Origin: Lonepinella sp042485795
GTDB lineage: Bacteria; Pseudomonadota; Gammaproteobacteria; Enterobacterales; Pasteurellaceae
Direction: 5' to 3'
DNA length: 64,000 nt
Assembly: GCF_042485795.1 (NCBI RefSeq)
Contig: NZ_CP169368.1
Location: 1,612,001-1,676,000, forward strand
The notes beneath the pieces are model-generated. The model searched no databases. It had not been told where the DNA came from and worked only from the letters and a program-made list of their open reading frames with translations. Positions 57,423 through 64,000 of the stretch are shown piece after piece; the first letter of the stretch is position 1, and each line of letters starts with the position of its first letter. The position numbers and the translations under genes are program-made.

Positions 57423-57902
57423 TTATTTTAATTGTAAAAAATTCGTTTGTTTCACTTCTTCCATAACTACAAAGGTACGAGTGTCATTTACACCAGGAAG
57501 ACGTAATAACGTTGTACCCAGTAATTTACGATAGGCTGACATATCTGCCACTCGTGTTTTGAGTAAATAGTCGAAATCACCAGAAACCAAATAACATTCT
57601 TGAATATCATCTAATAACTGAACTGCATCATTAAATTCTTCAAATACATCTGGCTTACCACGCACAAGGGTAATTTCAACAATAACCAATAGCGGAGCTT
57701 CTAATAATTCAGGATTTAATAATGCCCGATAACCCATAATAACGCCTTGTTTTTCCAAACGTTTTACCCGTTCTAAACAAGGTGTTGGAGAAAGACCAAC
57801 CTTTTTAGATAAGTCTATATTTGAAATTTTACCGTTCCGTTGCAATTCATCAAGAATTTTGATATCAATAGCATCAAAAGGCTTCACTAATTTTTTATCC
57901 AT
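57423..57902 (-). CDS. lrp: Leucine-responsive regulatory protein
   Basis: A global Lrp/AsnC regulator, 159 residues from MDKKLVKPF, where GGGGGGA precedes the ATG; an ATG 13 codons upstream lacks family support. It has an N-terminal HTH (ILDELQRNGKISNIDLSKKVGLSPTPCLERVKRLEKQG) and a RAM ligand domain with VSGDFDYLLKTRVADM. It lies upstream of ftsK, as in E. coli, with almost no gap, so the two may be co-transcribed. Confidence 0.95.
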   Translation of the reverse strand: MDKKLVKPFDAIDIKILDELQRNGKISNIDLSKKVGLSPTPCLERVKRLEKQGVIMGYRALLNPELLEAPLLVIVEITLVRGKPDVFEEFNDAVQLLDDIQECYLVSGDFDYLLKTRVADMSAYRKLLGTTLLRLPGVNDTRTFVVMEEVKQTNFLQLK

Positions 57903-58116
57903 ATAATCCCCCCTATAAAAGAATAAAATTCTGCTAGTCAACAGTGAATGTCTTAATATATCAGTAAATCAGATAAAATTCAGTAAAAAATAACGAACTT
58001 AATGCTTTTTATTATTTCTAGCCATAAATTATGATTGCATGCTGACTTTATCTAATTAGCATTTGACCGTTTTTTATGCTTTCTCTATAATGTGTGCTTT
58101 TATTTTGGAGTGAAAA

Positions 58117-58461
58117 ATGTTATCAACTATTGTTACTACACATATTATTTTTGCTTATTTAAGTTTATTCTTATTAGTTACTCGTGGAGCAATGCAACTT
58201 GCTGGAAAAGACTGGCGTGCAGTAAAACTATTAAAAATTTTACCGCACTTATCAGACACCATCTTACTTGCGACAGGATTATTTTTCTTATTTAGCTTTG
58301 GTTTTTCTTGGTGGAAAATAGCAAAACTCGCTTGCTTTGTAGGTTATGCGTTTTGTGCTGCAAAATTTTTTGGTAAAAAAGTAACTAACCCTAAACCTGT
58401 ATTTTTCGTAGGCGGTGTATTGCTGTTACTTGGAGCAATGTTCTTGGGATATTCACGTTAA
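58117..58461 (+). CDS. SirB2 family membrane protein
   Basis: 114 residues with four predicted membrane helices; the family pattern includes HIIFAYLSLFLLVTRGAMQL and LPHLSDTILLATGLFFL. Named after Salmonella SirB2; the biochemical role is unknown. It is divergent from lrp and monocistronic, with a uptake-signal terminator downstream. An uptake signal also lies inside the gene near 58243. Confidence 0.86.
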   Translation: MLSTIVTTHIIFAYLSLFLLVTRGAMQLAGKDWRAVKLLKILPHLSDTILLATGLFFLFSFGFSWWKIAKLACFVGYAFCAAKFFGKKVTNPKPVFFVGGVLLLLGAMFLGYSR

Positions 58462-58467
58462 TATGAC

Positions 58468-58500
58468 AAAACCGCACAATTAAAGTGCGGTTGTTTTTTT
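58468..58500. terminator. Terminator between SirB2 gene and yciH
   Basis: AAACCGCAC / GTGCGGTT dyad with a 7-nt loop is followed by GTTTTTTT on the plus strand. The right arm contains a full uptake signal. Confidence 0.85.
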
Positions 58501-58512
58501 AGTCTTTTTAAA

Positions 58513-58830
58513 CTAGCCACCAGCCAGTTTCACCACAAATCCTTTCTGCTCCAACAACTGTTTGAGTAAATCTCGTTTTTCGCCTTGAATCTCAATATTA
58601 CCCTGTTTCACCGAACCACCACAACCACAACGTTTTTTCAGTTCTGCAGCTAATATTTTCAGCTTATCATCAGGTATATCCAACCCAGTAATCACACTAA
58701 CACCAGCCCCTTTTCGACCGCTTGTCTGACGCTGAATACGAACAATACCATCACCTTTTCGTTCTGGTTGTGATTTTGCTATTTGTGCTTTAATCCGCCC
58801 CAATTCGGTAGAATAAACTAACTGATTCAT
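58513..58830 (-). CDS. yciH: SUI1/eIF1 family protein YciH
   Basis: 105 residues with the SUI1 fold (VRIQRQTSGRKGAGVSVITGLD, LKKRCGCGGSVKQGNIEIQGE). In E. coli YciH has been linked to initiation fidelity and stress translation control, but it is not essential. It lies 7 bp downstream of pyrF, as in E. coli. Confidence 0.93.
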   Translation of the reverse strand: MNQLVYSTELGRIKAQIAKSQPERKGDGIVRIQRQTSGRKGAGVSVITGLDIPDDKLKILAAELKKRCGCGGSVKQGNIEIQGEKRDLLKQLLEQKGFVVKLAGG

Positions 58831-58837
58831 ACGATAA

Positions 58838-59536
58838 TTAAAGATTCGCTAAAGAAGCATTAATGCTACGTAATATTGCTGCTGGATTATCCGCTTGGGT
58901 AATCGGACGACCAATTACTAAATAATCTGAACCAGCACCAACAGCAGCAGCTGGTGTCATAACACGGCGTTGATCACCAAATTCACTACCTACTGGACGA
59001 ATACCAGGTGTAACTAATTTAAAATTTTCACCGCAGTTTCTACGTAAAATCTCGACTTCTTGTGGTGAACAAACCACACCATCTAAACCAGCACGTTGCG
59101 TTAAATTAGCTAAACGAATCACTTGCTCTAATGGCGAAGCGTTAATACCAATTTGCAACAAATCCAAATCTTCCATGCTAGTCAACACGGTTACACCGAT
59201 TAATAATGGAGCATCTTTACCATAAGGTTCAAGAATATTTTTCGCTTCTTCCATCATACGTAAACCACCACTGGCGTGTAAATCTACCATCCAAACACCT
59301 AAGTCTGCCGCAGAGCGTACCGCTCTCGCTACCGTATTCGGAATATCGTGATATTTTAAGTCTAAGAACACATCAAATTTACGTTGCTGTAATTGTTTGA
59401 GAAAATTTGTCCCTAAACTGGTAAACATTTCTTTACCTAATTTTAGGCGACAAAGGGAAGGATCAATTTGATCCACCAGATTTAACGCATCAGATTCATT
59501 TTCATAATCTAAAGCCACAATAATTTTGCTATCCAT
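58838..59536 (-). CDS. pyrF: Orotidine 5'-phosphate decarboxylase
   Basis: The last step of UMP synthesis, a TIM-barrel enzyme of 232 residues. The catalytic DLKYHDIPNTV (Asp-Lys-Asp) and the phosphate-binding VTPGIRP and YLVIGRPIT are intact. It lies 38 bp after lapB on the same strand and is translationally close to yciH. Confidence 0.96.
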   Translation of the reverse strand: MDSKIIVALDYENESDALNLVDQIDPSLCRLKLGKEMFTSLGTNFLKQLQQRKFDVFLDLKYHDIPNTVARAVRSAADLGVWMVDLHASGGLRMMEEAKNILEPYGKDAPLLIGVTVLTSMEDLDLLQIGINASPLEQVIRLANLTQRAGLDGVVCSPQEVEILRRNCGENFKLVTPGIRPVGSEFGDQRRVMTPAAAVGAGSDYLVIGRPITQADNPAAILRSINASLANL

Positions 59537-59574
59537 ATTTGATTCCTTACACAGTTACTTAGTTAAATTATTTA

Positions 59575-60768
59575 TTAATTTGCCAATTCAATGCCACGAA
59601 TCGGTTTTACTTTTTCCCACTGGCGACAAGATGGACAACACCACATCAATTTATGACTTTGATAACCGCAGTTAGTACAACGATAATCAAATCCTTGTTT
59701 AATATGTTCACCCACCATTTTATGCAATAACACTAGACTGTCTTTGCCTCGTCCAGTTTCCGCATCATCAATTTGATATTGAATAAAACGGTGAAATAAA
59801 AACATATTCGGGTTAGTACCAATCTTTTGATATACTTTACTTTGAGCTGAGGTACGACTATCTTTTTGTTCTATTACATCTGCCAAAGCCAAATCTACAC
59901 TGGCATTGCCACTCAGTTGACTAGCTCGCACCAAAAATAATTCAAAACTATCTAGTAAGCCCAACTGTTGATAGCAATCTTTTAGTTGGGGTAATATTTC
60001 CCCTACATAATCCACATTCTGGTTTAATACATTTTCTAGAATTTTCACCGCACTTTTGAAATCTTTTTGCTCAATGTACCATGTACCTAACATCATTGAC
60101 GCTCTAACACAATTAGGTGATACCTTTAAGGCTTGTTCAAGGAGCAGTTTAGGATTTTCTTTGCTATCTTTCGGTAATAAATTGACATACTCACAATAAT
60201 ATTGGGCTAATTCAATATTATCCTCTTTCGGTGCTATCTTCGCTAATTTTTCTGCCACATTGATGGCTTTTTTCCATTCTTTGGTTTTTTGATAAATAAT
60301 CGCCAGCTGTTGTAACGCTCCCTCAGCAAATTCAGGTTCATCTACCAGCAAAATATACAAATTTTCAGCCCGATCAAAAAAACCCACCGACATAAAATCT
60401 TTAGCGAGCTGTTGTTTGGCTAATAATTTCTGTTCAAAAGAATAATCCGAGCTACGATCTAAGGCTTGATGAATACGTAAAGCACGATCTACTTCGCCTC
60501 GAGAACGGAATAAATTACCTAAAGTTAATTCCGCTTCAAATTGTGAGCGGTGTTCAATTTCATTTTCAACTTCCTGCTTTTGCAGCATTTCTAAAAATAA
60601 ATCCACCGCTTTTTCAGTTTGATTAGATAACAGAAAATTCATCCCTGTTACATAATCACGAGAAAATTTATTGCTTATCTCTTCCTGATCTTTTTTTGCA
60701 CTACGATTCCCCATATACCAACCATAAGCAGCGGCAATCGGCAAAAGCAGAAAGAGTAATTCAATCAT
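59575..60768 (-). CDS. lapB: LPS assembly protein LapB (YciM)
   Basis: An inner-membrane-anchored TPR protein that directs FtsH to degrade LpxC and so limits lipopolysaccharide synthesis. It has 397 residues (E. coli 389). An N-terminal membrane helix (about 2-18) is followed by TPR repeats (about 70-340) and a C-terminal rubredoxin-type metal site with CTNCGYQ and CCPSC. It is 2 bp from lapA. Confidence 0.94.
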   Translation of the reverse strand: MIELLFLLLPIAAAYGWYMGNRSAKKDQEEISNKFSRDYVTGMNFLLSNQTEKAVDLFLEMLQKQEVENEIEHRSQFEAELTLGNLFRSRGEVDRALRIHQALDRSSDYSFEQKLLAKQQLAKDFMSVGFFDRAENLYILLVDEPEFAEGALQQLAIIYQKTKEWKKAINVAEKLAKIAPKEDNIELAQYYCEYVNLLPKDSKENPKLLLEQALKVSPNCVRASMMLGTWYIEQKDFKSAVKILENVLNQNVDYVGEILPQLKDCYQQLGLLDSFELFLVRASQLSGNASVDLALADVIEQKDSRTSAQSKVYQKIGTNPNMFLFHRFIQYQIDDAETGRGKDSLVLLHKMVGEHIKQGFDYRCTNCGYQSHKLMWCCPSCRQWEKVKPIRGIELAN

Positions 60769-60770
60769 TA

Positions 60771-61064
60771 TTAAGCAGCCTTATTCAAACTTGAAGTCAA
60801 CTCATTAATTTGTTGGGTTTGACGTTTAATTTGGCGACCTAATGCTATATTTTTAATTTTAATGCGAAGATAAAAAATCCCTGTGAGTAACCAGCCCAGA
60901 ATTAAACCTAAACCGAATAACAAAGCAACTAAAGTTGAAAGTTTAAATTCGCTTTCTGCCACCATATAATTAAAAGTAATGACTTGATCGTTATTAGCAC
61001 CAATTGTAACAGCCACAAGTAACACAGCAATGACTAAAATAACCCCTAAAATATATTTAAACAT
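60771..61064 (-). CDS. lapA: LPS assembly protein LapA (YciS)
   Basis: 97 residues with two membrane helices (about 3-22 and 42-66) and a C-terminal coiled-coil tail, the LapA domain. It works with LapB in LPS assembly. The ribosome site is GGGG ahead of the ATG, and lapB follows directly. Confidence 0.92.
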   Translation of the reverse strand: MFKYILGVILVIAVLLVAVTIGANNDQVITFNYMVAESEFKLSTLVALLFGLGLILGWLLTGIFYLRIKIKNIALGRQIKRQTQQINELTSSLNKAA

Positions 61065-61187
61065 ACTTTTCCCCTTTAACTAAAATTCCTTTGCGTTAAC
61101 ATCATGTTTTTATTATGCCAAAAATAATGACAAAAAACGACACATAAATAGTGCCGTTTTAAGATATTTATCTTGGTATAAATCAAA

Positions 61188-61469
61188 TTATCGATCTACA
61201 CGTTCCTTTAATTCTTTACCCACTTTAAAGTGCGGTACACATTTTGCTTGCAATTTAACGCTTTCACCTGTCTTAGGATTACGCCCTACTCTAGGCTGAC
61301 GACAATGTAAAGAAAAACTACCAAAACCACGTACTTCAATACGATTTCCGTCTTCAAGAGTCTGGGAAAGTTGTTCTAAAATTTCTTTCACTGAATTTTC
61401 AACGGTTTTTACTGAAAAAGAGGGATACTTTTCAATCAATGTATCAATAAGTTCTGATTTAGTTGTCAT
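61188..61469 (-). CDS. ihfB: Integration host factor subunit beta
   Basis: A DNA-bending nucleoid protein that pairs with IhfA. It has 93 residues (E. coli 94). It has GNRIEVRGFGSFSLHCRQPRVGRNPKTGESV, with the beta-arm proline that intercalates into DNA (RNPKTG). It is separated from rpsA by 179 bp that contain a hairpin. An uptake signal lies inside near 61228. Confidence 0.96.
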   Translation of the reverse strand: MTTKSELIDTLIEKYPSFSVKTVENSVKEILEQLSQTLEDGNRIEVRGFGSFSLHCRQPRVGRNPKTGESVKLQAKCVPHFKVGKELKERVDR

Positions 61470-61605
61470 AATCTATTCCTTATTTTTGAGCCAATAAAAC
61501 AACCTAATTATTCGTGTAACATAGTAATAATTAAGTTGTATTACTGCAACTGCGGTAAAAGTTTTATCAGGAATTACCAATAAAAATACCTGATTTTTTG
61601 ATAAC

Positions 61606-61631
61606 AACTGGCGTGTACAACCACGCCAGTT
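61606..61631 (-). terminator. Hairpin downstream of rpsA
   Basis: AACTGGCGTG / CACGCCAGTT, a perfect 10-bp dyad with a 6-nt loop, 18 bp after the rpsA stop. The following sequence (GTTATC...) lacks a T-run. A second dyad, ATCAGG/CCTGAT, lies just beyond. It may stabilise the rpsA 3' end or terminate partially. Confidence 0.55.
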
Positions 61632-61648
61632 ACCATTATGTGAATAAA

Positions 61649-63298
61649 TTATTCACCTTTTGCTTGAGCAAATGCTGCTGCCATTGCGTTAGGAATAGCA
61701 ACTTCTTCTTGTTTGCTATTTACGTTTGCAACCGCTGCGGCTTCTTCTGCTTGATCTTTCGCTTTCACAGATAAGTGAACGATACGAGCTTTACGATCTA
61801 CGCCTGTGTATTTTGCTTCAACCACATCACCTGCGGCAACTTCGTTTGTTAAGTCTGCTGCACGGATATAGCCTTCCACACCACCTGCTAATTCAACTTT
61901 TGCACCTTTCGCATCGGCTTCAACCACAGTTGCAGATAACACTGCACCTTTTTTGTTTACCGCAACGAAATTGTTGAACGGATCTTCTTCTAATTGTTTG
62001 ATACCTAAAGAGATACGTTCTTTGGCTGAATCAACTTGTAACACAACGGCTGCCACTTCGTCACCTTTTTTGTATTGACGAACAGCTTCTTCACCTTGTA
62101 CATTCCAAGAAATGTCAGACAAGTGAACTAAACCATCAATGCCACCCTCAAGACCGATGAAGATACCGAAATCAGTAATTGATTTGATTTTACCTTCAAC
62201 TTTGTCGCCTTTGTTGTGGGTTTCAGCAAATTGTAACCATGGGTTTGGTTTGCATTGTTTTAAGCCTAAAGAAATACGACGACGTTCTTCGTCAATTTCT
62301 AACACCATCACTTCAACAACATCACCAAGGCTGACAACTTTAGATGGGTGAATGTTTTTGTTAGTCCAATCCATTTCTGAAACGTGAACTAAACCTTCAA
62401 CACCATCTAAAATCTCAACGAAACAGCCGTAATCAGTCAAGTTAGTCACTTTACCGGTTAATTTGCTGTTTACTGGGTGATTTTCAGCAATCGCTGCCCA
62501 AGGATCTTGACCTAATTGTTTTAAGCCTAAAGACACACGAGTACGATCTTTGTCGAATTTTAATACTTTAACCGTGATTTCATCACCTACATTCACGATT
62601 TCGCCTGGGTGTTTAACACGTTTCCAAGCCATATCAGTGATGTGTAATAAACCATCCACACCGCCTAAGTCAACGAATGCACCGTACTCAGTTAAGTTTT
62701 TAACCACACCTTTAACTTCTGCACCTTCAGACAAGTTGGCTAATACTTCATCACGATCTTGATTGCTTTCAGATTCGATCACCGCACGACGTGAAACCAC
62801 CACGTTATTACGTTTTTGATCTAATTTGATAACTTTGAATTCTACTTCTTTACCGAGTAAATGGTCTGCATCACGAGTTGGACGAGTATCTACTAATGAA
62901 CCTGGTAAGAACGCACGCACACCGTTTAATTCAACAGTGAAACCGCCTTTCACTTTACCATTCACTAAACCGATCACGCTGGCTTGAGCTTCGAATGCTT
63001 TTTCTAATTCAATCCAAGATTCGTGACGTACCGCTTTCTCACGAGAAAGTTTAGTTTCACCGAAACCGTCTTCAACTGCATCTAATGCAACGTTTACTAC
63101 GTCGCCAATTTTAACCTCAACTTCACCTTGAGCATTAGTGAACTCTTCAGCTGGAATACGAGCTTCAGATTTTAAACCTGCATCCACGTAAACAAAGCCT
63201 TTTTCGATAGCCACAACGTGACCTTTAACGATAGAGCCTAAACGAGTTTCAAGGTTATTTAATGATTCTTCAAATAGTTGAGCGAAAGATTCTGACAT
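61649..63298 (-). CDS. rpsA: 30S ribosomal protein S1
   Basis: The largest 30S protein, which binds and unfolds mRNA leaders. It has 549 residues (E. coli 557) with six S1 domains; repeats 3-6 begin near GAEVKGVVKNLTEYGAFVDL, KLTGKVTNLTDYGCFVEI, KVEGKIKSITDFGIFIGL and VLSATVVEADAKGAKVEL. In E. coli it represses its own mRNA; I did not find a clear leader structure in the 109 bp before it. It lies between cmk and ihfB, as in E. coli. Confidence 0.97.
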   Translation of the reverse strand: MSESFAQLFEESLNNLETRLGSIVKGHVVAIEKGFVYVDAGLKSEARIPAEEFTNAQGEVEVKIGDVVNVALDAVEDGFGETKLSREKAVRHESWIELEKAFEAQASVIGLVNGKVKGGFTVELNGVRAFLPGSLVDTRPTRDADHLLGKEVEFKVIKLDQKRNNVVVSRRAVIESESNQDRDEVLANLSEGAEVKGVVKNLTEYGAFVDLGGVDGLLHITDMAWKRVKHPGEIVNVGDEITVKVLKFDKDRTRVSLGLKQLGQDPWAAIAENHPVNSKLTGKVTNLTDYGCFVEILDGVEGLVHVSEMDWTNKNIHPSKVVSLGDVVEVMVLEIDEERRRISLGLKQCKPNPWLQFAETHNKGDKVEGKIKSITDFGIFIGLEGGIDGLVHLSDISWNVQGEEAVRQYKKGDEVAAVVLQVDSAKERISLGIKQLEEDPFNNFVAVNKKGAVLSATVVEADAKGAKVELAGGVEGYIRAADLTNEVAAGDVVEAKYTGVDRKARIVHLSVKAKDQAEEAAAVANVNSKQEEVAIPNAMAAAFAQAKGE

Positions 63299-63407
63299 AA
63301 TTAATCTTCTTTAATAAGTTAATAACATCCACTTTTTAATCCATAATAAGTGGGGTTGATAATAATAGTCTATCCGTCCTTGAATAAACCGAAAAATATA
63401 TTTGAAA

Positions 63408-64000
63408 TTAGCTTTTCACTTTCTGATGAATATAATCCAACGCTTGCAAAATCACTTCATCAATGGACAATGTCGTACTGTCTAATAACAACGCATCGTC
63501 TGCTGGTTTCAGTGGTGCAACTGCTCGATTTCTATCCCGAAAGTCACGATCTTGAATCTCGGCTAAAATCTGTGCAAAGTTACCATTAATTCCTTTATTT
63601 TGCAACTGTTTAAATCGTCTTTTTGCTCTTTCTTCTGCACTAGCATCTAAAAATAGCTTCACTTGGGCATTTGGGAACACCACCGTCCCCATATCGCGTC
63701 CATCAGCAATCAAGCCTTTCCCTTGTTGAGCAAAGTCTTGTTGCAACTGCAAAAGTGCAGTGCGAACTTGCGGAAAAATTGCCACTTTAGAGGCAGCCTC
63801 AGCGACTTCCTGCGTTCTAATCTGACCACTGACATTTTCACCATTCAACAAAATACTCACTTCACCCTTTTCAGGTAAAAACTGCACTCTCAAATGACGA
63901 GCCAATTCAGCTAATGCCAATTCATCATCTAATTGCACCGCACTTTTCAGTGCTGCCAATGCTGTGACACGATAAATCGCCCCACTATCCAATAACGCAA
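63408..64000 (-). CDS. cmk: Cytidylate kinase (partial, 5' end outside the window)
   Basis: Phosphorylates CMP and dCMP. Only the C-terminal ~197 residues are here; the frame stays open to the window edge. The first visible conserved stretch is LLDSGAIYR, about 30 residues into the usual protein, so the P-loop is missing only because of the cut. GLIADGRDMGTVVFPNA and the LID region RFKQLQNKG...RDFRDRNRAVAPLKPADDA are intact. An uptake signal lies near 63938. Confidence 0.95.
   Translation of the reverse strand, partial: ALLDSGAIYRVTALAALKSAVQLDDELALAELARHLRVQFLPEKGEVSILLNGENVSGQIRTQEVAEAASKVAIFPQVRTALLQLQQDFAQQGKGLIADGRDMGTVVFPNAQVKLFLDASAEERAKRRFKQLQNKGINGNFAQILAEIQDRDFRDRNRAVAPLKPADDALLLDSTTLSIDEVILQALDYIHQKVKS

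Overview
The window is a piece of a Pasteurellaceae chromosome from the clade that carries the Haemophilus influenzae-type DNA uptake signal. The 9-mer AAGTGCGGT or its complement occurs more than 40 times in 64 kb (chance expectation is below one), often as inverted pairs that form terminators between genes. Gene orders (yciH-pyrF-lapB-lapA-ihfB-rpsA-cmk, serS-rarA-lolA-ftsK-lrp, a Zn-ribbon protein-cnoX-trxB-cydD-cydC, msrAB-ccdA-thioredoxin) and AT-rich codon use fit this family. The species cannot be named from the sequence. No phage, insertion sequence or CRISPR array was seen; most of the window is core genome.

Layout. 1-5.6 kb: thrS with a tRNA-mimicking leader, a fructosamine kinase-like gene, grxB, truC-yqcC and a HepT/MntA toxin-antitoxin pair. 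5.7-12 kb: redox and cytochrome bd assembly operon (Zn-ribbon protein, cnoX, trxB, cydD, cydC). 12-13.2 kb: a 26-codon membrane protein gene (YnhF-like) divergent from purR. 13.2-18.7 kb: pepT and the spermidine/putrescine transporter potABC plus potD. 18.8-24.3 kb: cpdB, argA with tandem ARG boxes, rsgA, orn and tRNA-Gly. 24.4-26.3 kb: a candidate CRP-activated small RNA, modA and modE around a ModE box. 26.3-28.4 kb: trpBA behind a TrpR operator. 28.5-34.5 kb: a complete rRNA operon on the minus strand (16S, tRNA-Glu, 23S with an intervening sequence, 5S), preceded by tRNA-Arg, -His and -Pro that probably share its transcript. 34.5-41.1 kb: enterobacterial common antigen genes wecA, wzzE, wzxE, wecF, wzyE and wecG, without the nucleotide-sugar genes usually found between wzzE and wzxE. 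41.2-49.5 kb: hemL, a DoxX protein, the periplasmic methionine sulfoxide repair operon, and a Fur-controlled TonB-dependent siderophore receptor with an ABC transporter. 49.5-64 kb: ettA, serS, rarA, lolA, ftsK, lrp, a SirB2 protein, yciH, pyrF, lapBA, ihfB, rpsA and the 3' part of cmk.

The most informative signals lie between genes. They are two anticodon-arm mimics in the thrS leader (the distal one clamped by an uptake-signal dyad), a CRP site placed 41.5 bp from a predicted start of a ~100-nt terminated transcript downstream of modA, the unannotated small membrane gene next to purR, a helix-45 intervening sequence in 23S rRNA, and a terminator-like hairpin in the leader of the Fur-regulated receptor. 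Well-formed operators for ArgR, TrpR, ModE and Fur were read directly. No wholly new multi-gene system was recognised.
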